A stretch of DNA of 64,000 nt, taken from NCBI RefSeq assembly GCF_016820575.1, contig NZ_JAEMQH010000002.1, positions 741,305 to 805,304 on the forward strand, written 5' to 3'. Made by a program: the position numbers and the translations under genes. Shown here piece by piece: positions 26,339-35,427 of this stretch (the first letter of the stretch is position 1; every line of letters starts with the position of its first letter). Under the pieces are notes generated by a model that saw nothing but the letters and a program-made list of their open reading frames with translations, did no database searches and was not told the DNA's origin. Source of the stretch: Marinobacter sediminum. GTDB taxonomy: Bacteria > Pseudomonadota > Gammaproteobacteria > Pseudomonadales > Oleiphilaceae.

Positions 26339-26875
26339 TTGAACCGGTTGGTGTATGAGCGGTTTGGCTCGAGGAGCGGTTTTGTTTTGTTTCTCGGGTA
26401 TTGGTTTCTCGCAAATATCGGAGGTTTCAGGCAATTCCCTCCAGTTCGCCCACAACAAAATCAGCGTTTGGTGTTCGTTTGTAATGGGAATATCTGTCGA
26501 AGCCCACTAGCTGAGGTGTACGCAAGAAGTTTGGGCAGAGAGGCTGCATCTTGTGGATTGAATTGCGGGGACGGAAACCCTGCCGATCCCCGAGCGAAGG
26601 ACTTCGCCAAACAATATCAACTGGATCTTGAGCATCATCGGACAACTAACGCAAAGAGCTTTTCTTTTCGGCCGGACGACCTGGTCGTAGTGATGGAGCC
26701 ATCCCACATCGCTTCGTTTCAGAGAATCGTGGGCGACCACCACCACATCGTACTCGCTGGAAGTTTCTGTCAACGACCAAGGCCGTATATCCACGATCCT
26801 TACAATTGTTGCACAGGATTTTTTGAAAATTGCGAACGCCAGGTACTCGAAGCTGTTCGGGGGGTCTGTGCTTAA
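26339..26875 (+). CDS. Low-molecular-weight protein-tyrosine-phosphatase-like protein
   Basis: A protein of 178 residues from a TTG start. The catalytic loop VFVCNGNICRSPLAEVYA has the C-x5-R(S) signature and HDPYNCC carries the general-acid Asp. Such phosphatases (Wzb type) dephosphorylate BY-kinases in capsule export. The start is decided by a perfect AAGGAGG at 26325-26331, seven bases before TTG 26339; the ATG at 26318 has no ribosome-binding site. There is a 35-residue N-terminal extension with a hydrophobic stretch (FVLFLGYWFLANI) not usual in the family. The kinase partner at 18286 lacks its Walker lysine, so the target is unclear. Confidence 0.85.
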   Translation: MNRLVYERFGSRSGFVLFLGYWFLANIGGFRQFPPVRPQQNQRLVFVCNGNICRSPLAEVYARSLGREAASCGLNCGDGNPADPRAKDFAKQYQLDLEHHRTTNAKSFSFRPDDLVVVMEPSHIASFQRIVGDHHHIVLAGSFCQRPRPYIHDPYNCCTGFFENCERQVLEAVRGVCA

Positions 26876-28157
26876 AAGGAAGACAGGCATTGCTGACCAG
26901 GATTTTTTCGCACTGAAGCCAGGTGTCCTGTGGAGATATTTTAAGACCGAGAGCTTTGCATTTTGGATGATATGTGCGTATCTCTTTCTAGAATATTTTC
27001 GACCTCAATCAATATACCCTTCGATAGACGTCTTGCCTTGGACCAAGCTAGTCGTTTGTGGGGCGATATTGGGTTGTTTTACGGACAAAAGCGTTCGCTG
27101 GGTTTCTTCGTCAATTAATTTTCTGCTAATACTATTTCTAGTTCTTATTATCCTTTCTAGCTTTCTGGCATATTTCCCTAGAGTATCTTTTGAAAACCTG
27201 AGTAAGTACTATCTCTGGGTTATAATTTATTTTCTTATAATTAATATAGTAAATACAAAAAGAAGGTTCTATATTTTCATAGGAATATTTTTACTTGCAT
27301 CTTTCAAGCTTTCCCTTTCCCTCTCCATTACATGGGCAAGAAGGGGGTTTTCATTTGCCGATTGGGGGTTAATGGGACCGCCGGGTTTTTTCCAGAACTC
27401 AGGAGAGCTGGCAATACAGATGCTGGTCTATTGGCCAATTGCGTTAGCCTTCGCACAATCGATAAGAAAAAATATATCGGAAAAAATGTATTTGCTTTGT
27501 TTGTTGATGCCGATAACTGGAATAATGGTAATTCTAGGTGCAAGTTCCAGGGGGGCTCAACTTGCTCTAGTAATACAACTAATGATCATGAATTATAAAT
27601 ACATATTCAAGTTAAGGGTTGCTGCATCATTGTTGATTTTTTTGTCAGCTTTTTGGTTTTTTTTACCGGATGCACAAAAAGAGAGATTCGAAACAATTGG
27701 TCATGATGGGACCTCAAAACAGCGAATACTTTACTTTGAAAATGGTGTAAAGATGATCAATGATAATCCTGTTTTGGGAGTTGGCTATTTTAATTTTGCA
27801 CCGTACTATGAAAAGTATTTTCGCGATGACGTAATATTAGGGCGAGCAGAACTGCCACATAATATTTTCATTCAGGTCGGCACCGATACCGGCCTGTTAG
27901 GACTTTTTACGTTTATCCTAATAATTGTTACTGCATTCAGAATCGGTAACAGGTTTTCAACACCATCCTGCCAAAACGGCAACAATGTTATGGGGCGGTG
28001 TGCAAACCTTTCTTTAATCGGATTCTTGGTGGCTGGTCAATTTGTAACCGTTACTTATTATCCGTTTCTATGGATACACCTCGCACTCATAGTTTCAATG
28101 GAAAATAGTTTTAAAGAGGTAAAGGTGAAAAAACTATTCAGGGCGGCACGGGCATGA
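26868..28157 (+). CDS. O-antigen ligase / polymerase-like membrane protein (Wzy_C)
   Basis: A protein of about 429 residues with 10-12 membrane segments (for example FWMICAYLFLEYF, FLLILFLVLIILSSFLAYF). The segment around NPVLGVGYFNF followed by LPHNIFIQVGTDTGLLGL is the hallmark of Wzy_C O-antigen ligases/polymerases. It probably polymerises repeat units or ligates the polysaccharide in the periplasm. A GTG at 26868 overlapping the phosphatase stop is preferred; TTG 26823 would overlap by 53 bases. The AT-rich sequence starts here and differs from the upstream operon, suggesting recombination. Confidence 0.88.
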   Translation: MLKRKTGIADQDFFALKPGVLWRYFKTESFAFWMICAYLFLEYFRPQSIYPSIDVLPWTKLVVCGAILGCFTDKSVRWVSSSINFLLILFLVLIILSSFLAYFPRVSFENLSKYYLWVIIYFLIINIVNTKRRFYIFIGIFLLASFKLSLSLSITWARRGFSFADWGLMGPPGFFQNSGELAIQMLVYWPIALAFAQSIRKNISEKMYLLCLLMPITGIMVILGASSRGAQLALVIQLMIMNYKYIFKLRVAASLLIFLSAFWFFLPDAQKERFETIGHDGTSKQRILYFENGVKMINDNPVLGVGYFNFAPYYEKYFRDDVILGRAELPHNIFIQVGTDTGLLGLFTFILIIVTAFRIGNRFSTPSCQNGNNVMGRCANLSLIGFLVAGQFVTVTYYPFLWIHLALIVSMENSFKEVKVKKLFRAARA

Positions 28158-29446
28158 AAATACTATGGCTTTCGCATTTGGTGCCATACCCGCCCAAAGG
28201 CGGGGTCCTGCAGCGCTCCTTTAACCTAATTAAAGAGGCGGCTAGGGAGCATGAAATTACCCTGTTGTGTTTTAATCAGCGAGCTTTCCTTGAGAGCACC
28301 CTTCCTGAAGTGACTGATCCGCTTGAACTCGCTTGCTCTGAACTTCTGAACTATGTTCAGCACATAAAAGTTTTTGAAATTCCAGAGGATAAACTTCTTG
28401 GAGGAAAGCTTTGGGTCGTAACTAAGGCAATACTTAAGGGAAGTTCATACAACATGGAATGGTTAAAGTCTGATCCATTCAGAAAAGAATTAATTAACAA
28501 AATTAAATCAGATGAATTCGACGTGGTCCATGTTGATACCATTAGTTTATGTGCCTATTTTGATGTGATTCATGAGGCGCCGCTAATACTTAATCATCAT
28601 AACTTTGAAAGCAAAATGCTTATGGAGCGTTCGCGAAAAGAAAAAAATAAATTAAAGCGGATTTTTTACGCTCACGAAGCCCGCCGACTTCTTGATAGCG
28701 AAAAAAATTATATAAGAAAGGTGCAGTTGAACATTACCTGTTCTGACGACGATGCAAATGATATTAGAGCAGAGGTTGGTGTCGATAATGTTATGACGAT
28801 ACCAAATGGTGTTGATCTTTCGTATTTCTCGACCAATAGATCGGTTTTGCCAATCGCCAATAGAATAGTGTTGGTCGGAGGACTCTCCTGGTACCCGAAT
28901 AGGGACGCTGTTGAGTACTTTTTGCAGGAAGTATGGCCTTTACTGAAAGAACGCGTGCCTACAGCTGAAGTGGATATTATCGGGAGAAGTCCCACAGAGA
29001 GTATGACCAAGTTTGCAGAGCAGGAGCCCCGTGTTCACGTGCAAGGCTTCGTTGACGACGTCCGGCCCTATCTTTGGCGATCCGAGTTTTACCTTTGTCC
29101 GATTCGAATAGGCGGTGGGACCAAACTAAAGATTCTGGATGCGCTAGCCTCCGGATGTTGCATTATTGCTCACCCTTTTGCCTGTAAAGGAATCGAGGTC
29201 CGAGAGGGCGAGCATGTCTTGTTCGCAGAATCAGGCGCGGAGTACGTGGATAAGATCGAGCTGTTGAATTCCGATCCGGAACTCCGTGCTAGATTGAGAG
29301 AGCGGGGGCCAAAACTGATCGAATCTAGTTATAGTTACGAGGGCATTGGGAGAACCTACTCGTCAGCAGTAACGGAAGCTGCAACCAAAGCAAAAAATCA
29401 GGGAGTGAAATTTGATGAATTCGTCGTTGGCAAAAGCTCTGTTTGA
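28154..29446 (+). CDS. Glycosyltransferase (GT4-like, exosortase-locus sugar transferase type)
   Basis: A protein of 430 residues. N-terminal ILWLSHLVPYPPKGGVLQR matches sugar transferases seen in PEP-CTERM/EpsH loci; GT-B donor domain has VLVGGLSWYPNRDAVEYF and LCPIRIGGGTKLKILDALAS. It adds a sugar during repeat-unit assembly. The ATG overlaps the stop of the polymerase gene (ATGA). Confidence 0.88.
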   Translation: MKILWLSHLVPYPPKGGVLQRSFNLIKEAAREHEITLLCFNQRAFLESTLPEVTDPLELACSELLNYVQHIKVFEIPEDKLLGGKLWVVTKAILKGSSYNMEWLKSDPFRKELINKIKSDEFDVVHVDTISLCAYFDVIHEAPLILNHHNFESKMLMERSRKEKNKLKRIFYAHEARRLLDSEKNYIRKVQLNITCSDDDANDIRAEVGVDNVMTIPNGVDLSYFSTNRSVLPIANRIVLVGGLSWYPNRDAVEYFLQEVWPLLKERVPTAEVDIIGRSPTESMTKFAEQEPRVHVQGFVDDVRPYLWRSEFYLCPIRIGGGTKLKILDALASGCCIIAHPFACKGIEVREGEHVLFAESGAEYVDKIELLNSDPELRARLRERGPKLIESSYSYEGIGRTYSSAVTEAATKAKNQGVKFDEFVVGKSSV

Positions 29447-30701
29447 GTCTGGCGCCAGGCTCCGAAATCCAAGCCTTTTTCGCCAGTACGAGTCGTTTAA
29501 AGACACAGAATGGTGGAACCTACCCGCTCTCGAGCAGCTGCAATTAGAAAGAACGCGGAAGTTGCTTAAATATGCTGCCGAAAGCTCACCCTTTTTCAAG
29601 CGCCGATTCAAGGCTTCTGGTTTTGATGTTGAAAAACTATCATCTCTGAGTGACCTGAAGGTTATTGAGCCAGTAAGTAAGTCAGATTTGATTCAATTCA
29701 ATTCGGAAATCCACACCGGAATGGAACGGGCGAAATGTCGTCTTGCTGAAACTTCGGGTACCTCAGGAGAGGCGCTTGCGTTTTTGAGAAATGAAGAGTG
29801 GGATTCGGCAAATCGGGCCCTCATGATGAGGTCGTACGACTGGTACGGAGTCAAGCCCTGGGACCCTAACGGATACCTTTGGGGATACAACACACGATAC
29901 CTCGATTCAAAGAAAACCCAACTTCTCGATAAACTGCAGAATCGATTTCGTATTTTTCGATACTCCGAAGAGGAGATAAGAAGCTTTGCCAAAAAGTTGA
30001 ACGGCGCCTCTTTCATTTCCGGATACTCCTCCATGATCTATGAAGTAGCCAAGGCGCTGATAGAGCTTGACCTGGAACCGCTCCCCTTGCGGATGGTGAA
30101 GGGTACGTCAGAGATGATCCTCGATGCTTATCAGCCCAGCGCTGAACAAGCCTTCGGCGGGCGGATTATCAGCGAATATGGGGCCGCCGAATCTGGCCTG
30201 ATCGCATTCGAGTGTCCAAGAGGGAGCATGCACGTCAATGTTGAGAACGTTGTTCTTGAGGTCGACGAGAATGGCGACTTACTTGTTACTAACTTATCCT
30301 CATTTTCTTTTCCTATTATTCGCTACCGACTGGGTGACTGTGTCTCATTAAGCCATTCCGAGTGTGGGTGCGGCCGAAAGCATATGGTCATAAAAGACAT
30401 CGCTGGAAGACGCGGAGCTACAGTGTTTGGCCATTCTCAAACCTATCCTGCTCTTACTTTTTATTATGTTTTTAAGAATCTGGCGCTTAAAAAAGATATT
30501 CTTTTAAATTATAAAGCTTCTCAGTCGGAACAAGGATGTGTCGATATTTATATTGAGGGTGAAAGTAATCGGCGTCATATAGAAGATGTGAAATCGGAGT
30601 TATATAAATATTTTGGTAAAGATATAGTTTTCAATATTAAGTTCTTGAGGCAGTTTTCAGTAGAGACCAAAAAGACTCAATATTTTGAAACGACCATATA
30701 A
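29415..30701 (+). CDS. Phenylacetate-CoA-ligase/CapK-like adenylating enzyme
   Basis: A protein of 428 residues of the PaaK/CapK branch of adenylate-forming enzymes. Motifs: AETSGTSGEALAF (ATP loop), SEYGAAESGLIAFEC (A5), PIIRYRLGDCVSL (A7) and CGCGRKHM with Cys residues of the family zinc-like motif. It activates a carboxylate as an acyl-adenylate; CapK proteins occur in capsule clusters but their product is unknown. No carrier-protein gene is adjacent. The ATG at 29415 has GGGAG about ten bases upstream and overlaps the previous gene by 32 bases. Confidence 0.85.
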   Translation: MNSSLAKALFESGARLRNPSLFRQYESFKDTEWWNLPALEQLQLERTRKLLKYAAESSPFFKRRFKASGFDVEKLSSLSDLKVIEPVSKSDLIQFNSEIHTGMERAKCRLAETSGTSGEALAFLRNEEWDSANRALMMRSYDWYGVKPWDPNGYLWGYNTRYLDSKKTQLLDKLQNRFRIFRYSEEEIRSFAKKLNGASFISGYSSMIYEVAKALIELDLEPLPLRMVKGTSEMILDAYQPSAEQAFGGRIISEYGAAESGLIAFECPRGSMHVNVENVVLEVDENGDLLVTNLSSFSFPIIRYRLGDCVSLSHSECGCGRKHMVIKDIAGRRGATVFGHSQTYPALTFYYVFKNLALKKDILLNYKASQSEQGCVDIYIEGESNRRHIEDVKSELYKYFGKDIVFNIKFLRQFSVETKKTQYFETTI

Positions 30702-30727
30702 GATTTTTATTTCTCAGGGTGCTTGGA

Positions 30728-32509
30728 ATGGAATTATTTATCGTTCATAGAAATATCTCGAATCCAAGTACATCGAAAATCCCATGGGATCACTTGGAGA
30801 AAATCGACATAGCGAAAGGTTTGTATTTGTCCTACAGGAAAGACCTTGTAGAGGGAGAAGATTATGGAAATTGGTTTTTCCTGTGGTACGGCGAGTTCGA
30901 TGCTAAGCCGGATTTAAGCCTCTTGGCCGATAGACTTGATTCAGATAGAGCGGCCGAAACATGGGGTGGTAGAGGAGTTTGCATCGCTATCAATAAAATA
31001 AAAGCAGAATTAAAGATAATAAATGATAGCTATGGCTCGTTTCCGATTTTTTTCTCTAAATCGCCGATCGATTCTGACGTCATAGCCTCTAACTCAATCA
31101 AGGCTTTTAATCAAATTAAAATAGATTGGACTTCTTTTTATCAGTTTCTTTCTTTTGGCTATATAATTGGTGAATTTTCGATCTTTAATAACGTATCTCG
31201 GTTGATGGCTAATAGTATGTTGGCGGTCTCAGGAAATAGTAATGAGATAAATATAAAAGTCAATCGGTTAGAGAACTTCTGGCTTATGGGCGGAGAGGTT
31301 ACAGAGGATAAAGTCGACTCGATTATCGATATTCTCAGGTTTGAGGCTGGGAAGATAGACCGTTCTTTGTTGATGATGTCGGGTGGCTGGGATTCGAGGT
31401 TGCTGCTATCGGCAATGAAGGACGTTAGCCCCGTGCTATACACCCATGGAAATCTGGCGAGCAGGGAGATAGCGATTGTTCGGGATATTGCGAATCTCTT
31501 GCGCCTAGAGTTAATTGAGCACGACTTTTCGTGCGACAATTTTGATGATTCTCTTTTCCAGGGATATTTAGAAAAGAATGAATCTATGATGTTCAGCCAC
31601 TGGGCCGAAGCTGGCAGGCTCGCCAGCACAAGGTCCCTTGTAATGACGGCAGGAACCTTTGGTGAAGTACTCGGTGGTCACTACGGCACTCTGAATTCTT
31701 TGCCGCCCAAGAAGAAATATCTTTCGTTGGCTGCCCACATGCTAGGGCTCGGAGGGTTCGTGGACAGGTACCTGCACCTTGAAGATATAGAGCAGGTGTA
31801 TGAACTTTTGAAAGTTTCGAATTACAACGTGTTTTGGATGGTTAGAGATGAAATCTCCGAACGTTTGAAAACGCTTCAGCTTATGGAGGACTCAAATGAT
31901 AGATTAAATTCCGTTTTGACGTCATATCGGGAACAGGGCACAGATAACGCACAGGCGATTTATGAAAGGTTTTATACTGAACACAGAGGTGGACAATATA
32001 TTAACCTTCAAATGAAAAACGCAGCGGTGGCGGGGCGGTTTCGAAATGCTTTCACCAACCGGGATCTCATTGCAGTCGTGTCTAGCATCAAATTTGAAGA
32101 TCGGGCTCATAATAAACTTAACAAAAAAGTAGTCCGCAAGATTTGCCCGGAACTTTTAAAGTTTCCGCTGGCGGCAACTTTAGCAAATGCTGGGCGGCCC
32201 CTACTTGTTCAGGAAATATCCCGGGCAACCAGAAAGTTCATAGAAAAAAATAATTTAGGGATGACACTTTATTCCAAGATGTCTGTTTATGGAGGAAGAA
32301 AGTTTGGTTGGAACGATTTTGAAGCGATTGTAAGCCCGGAGCTAGCTAATGGAATGCTTGCGAACTTCCAAAGTGATCTTTGGGATCGAGATGCGATCGT
32401 AGGAGCTTCGAACTCTAAAGATTCAGGAATGAAATACCCATTGTTCGATATGCTGTCGAAGGCGTTAACTTTGGACTTTTCTATCACACCGCAACGTCCG
32501 ATTGAATAA
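30728..32509 (+). CDS. Asparagine-synthase-like protein, glutaminase cysteine absent
   Basis: A protein of 593 residues. The PP-loop MMSGGWDSRLLLS (SGGWDS at 218-223) marks the AMP-forming synthetase domain of asparagine synthetases. The N-terminus MELFIVHR lacks the Cys2 required for glutamine hydrolysis, so it would need free ammonia or another amine. The start ATG 30728 has AGGG eight bases upstream; GTG 30719 is an alternative. Proteins of this family in polysaccharide loci are thought to form amides on sugar acids. It is AT-rich, like its neighbours. Confidence 0.85.
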   Translation: MELFIVHRNISNPSTSKIPWDHLEKIDIAKGLYLSYRKDLVEGEDYGNWFFLWYGEFDAKPDLSLLADRLDSDRAAETWGGRGVCIAINKIKAELKIINDSYGSFPIFFSKSPIDSDVIASNSIKAFNQIKIDWTSFYQFLSFGYIIGEFSIFNNVSRLMANSMLAVSGNSNEINIKVNRLENFWLMGGEVTEDKVDSIIDILRFEAGKIDRSLLMMSGGWDSRLLLSAMKDVSPVLYTHGNLASREIAIVRDIANLLRLELIEHDFSCDNFDDSLFQGYLEKNESMMFSHWAEAGRLASTRSLVMTAGTFGEVLGGHYGTLNSLPPKKKYLSLAAHMLGLGGFVDRYLHLEDIEQVYELLKVSNYNVFWMVRDEISERLKTLQLMEDSNDRLNSVLTSYREQGTDNAQAIYERFYTEHRGGQYINLQMKNAAVAGRFRNAFTNRDLIAVVSSIKFEDRAHNKLNKKVVRKICPELLKFPLAATLANAGRPLLVQEISRATRKFIEKNNLGMTLYSKMSVYGGRKFGWNDFEAIVSPELANGMLANFQSDLWDRDAIVGASNSKDSGMKYPLFDMLSKALTLDFSITPQRPIE

Positions 32510-32694
32510 ATTTTTCCTGCTAATCGTGTCTTTCGTGAGTGTCTGGCAAATTTTGGGCTTTGTGTAGTTGAGTTAGAGCCTAAACTCATCAGGTTTTTCG
32601 AGTGTTCAGTTGGTAAGTTTCTTTTTTTAAAATGTTCGAAAAATAAGCTAATCTGTTACTAAGGAAGCGGTAGATAAACACAGGATGTTTAGTC

Positions 32695-34194
32695 ATGAAG
32701 CTATCTGTTACGCGTTTGGACGACAGTTCGTTTCCTTCTCTGGGTTGGGTTGTGAAAGTCGACTTAGATCATTGGGGGTCGGTTAGAGCCCATTGTGGAC
32801 TGTTAGTCGAGGCAGGTTCAAATTACCTAGTTGAGGGAGTGTGGCCTGGTCCGTTTGCTGAACTGGGCTTCTCAGTTTCTGAACGCTTTTTCGGTAGCGG
32901 CTTTCGAATTCTTTCCAAAGATGAGCTGTGTTTCGTATCGTCTTGTTCGACGGTCGATCGAATTTGGTGCCATCAAAAAGATCGCATTATTACCCTCTCT
33001 AATTCTTTGCCTTGCCTGCTTAGCGTAGCGGACATCAATCTTCTTTGCTCAGAAGATAAGTATGCCAAGTTAGTTGAGAGTATCGTCAATGGGAACGAAT
33101 ACAAGAGTGAATTTCCGGTAGATCACGGACGGCTCCATGTTCACTATTTTGAGAATGTTCGAGTAACAAAAGAAGGTATAAATATAGAAGTGAAGCCGAC
33201 AGAGATCTCTCCTTTCGAAAACTTCGATGAATATTCTGCATTTTTATACGATACAGCTATAGCTATTGGCGCTAACGCAGCAGATTCATCTAGAGAATAT
33301 CCTGTAAAAATTTTCAGCACTATTTCCCGTGGATACGACAGTCCTGTAGCTTCTGTCTTAGCTAAAGCCGCGGGATCAAAGACTGCATTTACGATAAAGT
33401 CGGCAAGAAGTCTCTTGCCCCGAGAAGACTCCGGGCTTGAAATTTGTAAGTATTTGGGGCTGGAGTGCAAGGAGTTTACTAACAACCGTACTCGTTTTCG
33501 TGATGAGCTTTGGTATTGGGCTGCAAATGGCAGTTTACAAGACATGAATTTTTCGGTCTTTGATTACCCTAACGGACCCTCTGCAATGTTCACTGGCTTT
33601 AACGGAGACATGGTTTGGTCTAGGGGGGAGGCATCCGACGGAAATTATTTAAAACGGAAGGACTCGACAGGGCTTGGGTTTTGTGAGCATCGGCTATTGA
33701 AAGGGGTAATACACTGTCCGGTGCCGTTTTGGGGAATCAGGCAGATTGAATCTATCAAACGAATTAGTAATAACAAAATGATGGCTCCCTGGGCGCTCGG
33801 AGGAGAGTACGATAGACCTGTACCTCGCAGGATTGCCGAAGCTGCAGGAATCCCAAGAGAATGCTTTGGCCAGCGGAAAAGCGCTACCACTGTCGATGAG
33901 TTGATTTTGTTGCCGATCACACGCCAGTTAAGGAATGAGTACCAAAAATTTCTTTCAATGAACTATTTACCACCTCTTAGAATTTATACGCTCTCCATAG
34001 TTCGTTTTTTTGTTGATTTATGGCGAGGAATTGTTCGACAAAGGTTGATTGATTTTCTGAGGAGCAAGCATTTTTTTAAAGATCGATCAAAAACATTTGC
34101 TTGGGAAAATTTCCTTTTTCCTTGGGCAAATCAGAAGCTAAAGACGGATTTTGCCGTCGAAACGGACGTTAGCGAGGAATTGAGTAGAACCTAA
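32695..34194 (+). CDS. Divergent asparagine-synthase-related protein
   Basis: A protein of 499 residues with weak similarity to the asparagine-synthase domain. The PP-loop is degenerate: TISRGYDSPVASVLAK (SRGYDS at 211-216, Gly to Arg in SGGxDS). Downstream ARSLLPREDSGLEICKYLGLECKEF and the shared layout with the preceding gene support homology. The N-terminal 170 residues have no glutaminase signature. It may be a partner or pseudoenzyme of the 30728 product. A gap of 185 bases precedes it. Confidence 0.7.
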   Translation: MKLSVTRLDDSSFPSLGWVVKVDLDHWGSVRAHCGLLVEAGSNYLVEGVWPGPFAELGFSVSERFFGSGFRILSKDELCFVSSCSTVDRIWCHQKDRIITLSNSLPCLLSVADINLLCSEDKYAKLVESIVNGNEYKSEFPVDHGRLHVHYFENVRVTKEGINIEVKPTEISPFENFDEYSAFLYDTAIAIGANAADSSREYPVKIFSTISRGYDSPVASVLAKAAGSKTAFTIKSARSLLPREDSGLEICKYLGLECKEFTNNRTRFRDELWYWAANGSLQDMNFSVFDYPNGPSAMFTGFNGDMVWSRGEASDGNYLKRKDSTGLGFCEHRLLKGVIHCPVPFWGIRQIESIKRISNNKMMAPWALGGEYDRPVPRRIAEAAGIPRECFGQRKSATTVDELILLPITRQLRNEYQKFLSMNYLPPLRIYTLSIVRFFVDLWRGIVRQRLIDFLRSKHFFKDRSKTFAWENFLFPWANQKLKTDFAVETDVSEELSRT

Positions 34195-34221
34195 ACTGTC
34201 AACCGTGCATAGGTGGCCAAA

Positions 34222-35082
34222 ATGAAAAAATCAATTGCTTTTCTGGCGCTCTTGAGCGTCGGACTATGCTCTGCCGCGGATGTAAGCGCTTTGGAGTCAT
34301 GGTTTAAAGATGGCTTTGAATCTGGGGATTTCTCTACAGAATCTTCCACGGGCGCCGGCAGTCTTCGCTGGAGTCCGTCAAATGTTTCTATATCATCTTC
34401 CTTTTCGCACTCAGGTACCTATTCAGCAAAATTCGTATTTGGTCCAGATGCTAATGGTGAGGATTCTTGGCGAGAGCTTGGTTTCCGATTTGATAGGGCT
34501 TTTTCCGAAATATGGGTTGAATACTGGATTCTGTACCCTAGTAATTACAACCACAGGTCACAGTCAAGCTCTTCGAATAATAAATTTTTTCAGTTTAATT
34601 ACAATGCTGCCCCCAAACAGATGTTAACGATAGAATCGGCGGTCCAAGGCGGCGGGGCGTCGTTGATGCGTCGTTATCTGTCTACCACTCAAAACCCCGA
34701 CGGGTCAAACAATTGGCCAGTAAGTGACTCAGACACGCCCAACTTCATTGGCTCCGGAAGTAATTTTGCAATTCAGCTTGGTCAATGGACTAAAGTAATG
34801 ATTCACTACAAAAGCGGAAGCGATGGTCGTTCAAATGATGGGTTAGCAGAAATTTGGATCAATGATGAGTTATTTCACTCCCTGGAGTGGCCATTTTGGG
34901 AAAGAGATAACGGAGGCAGCATTAACGGTGGCTATATACTGGGCTGGTCCAACTCTGGCTTTTCACAAGCCACTGATATCTACGTCGATGATTTTACAGT
35001 TTATACATCACAGCCAAGCGGAGGAGCTGCGGGAACGAGTGCTCGGCCAAAGCCACCCTCCAATATAAAAATCGATAATTGA
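34222..35082 (+). CDS. Secreted ConA-like (polysaccharide lyase/lectin-type) protein
   Basis: A protein of 286 residues with a signal peptide (IAFLALLSVGLCSAADVSA). The body shows jelly-roll type strands: WFKDGFESGDFS, FSHSGTYSAKFVFG, EIWVEYWILYPSNY, NKFFQFNY, GQWTKVMIHYKSG, LAEIWINDELFHSLEW and DIYVDDFTVY. This order is typical of secreted heparinase I-, alginate lyase- or LamG-like proteins. It may trim or bind the exopolysaccharide in the periplasm or outside. Catalytic residues cannot be assigned. The ATG at 34222 has AGGTGG upstream; GTG 34213 is unlikely. Confidence 0.7.
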   Translation: MKKSIAFLALLSVGLCSAADVSALESWFKDGFESGDFSTESSTGAGSLRWSPSNVSISSSFSHSGTYSAKFVFGPDANGEDSWRELGFRFDRAFSEIWVEYWILYPSNYNHRSQSSSSNNKFFQFNYNAAPKQMLTIESAVQGGGASLMRRYLSTTQNPDGSNNWPVSDSDTPNFIGSGSNFAIQLGQWTKVMIHYKSGSDGRSNDGLAEIWINDELFHSLEWPFWERDNGGSINGGYILGWSNSGFSQATDIYVDDFTVYTSQPSGGAAGTSARPKPPSNIKIDN

Positions 35083-35427
35083 CTCCCTTGAGATGGAATC
35101 AGGCTAAGGCTTTTGGTTAGCTCTTTAGGCGTTTTTCCAGTGGGGGGCTGACTATTCCATGGAACTGAATTTTTTTGGTTTAAACCTCTAAATTTCGTTT
35201 CATGGAATTTTTATTTTTGCGTTCAGTCGTATTTCCTGACCGAAAATATTCTATGGAGTATTCCTCCGGAGACCATCAATTTTCTAAATCTTGATTATTA
35301 TCAAATTGCATAGAGCTACAGTAATGATCTACCTCTTGGAATCAGCAGGTCGAGTATCTTTAAACCAAGAGCGATTTTATCGAGGAGCATTAGATCATCA
35401 GCTTATTGTTTTTGTTTTAGATTTTTG
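35083..35427. other. AT-rich intergenic region between convergent genes
   Basis: 345 bases with no convincing gene. A weak hairpin (GCTAA 35103-35107, TTAGC 35117-35121) followed by T-rich sequence may terminate the secreted-protein gene. A perfect palindrome TTCCATGGAA is at 35155-35164, with related ATGGAA boxes at 35198-35212 and 35248-35263. Confidence 0.4.
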
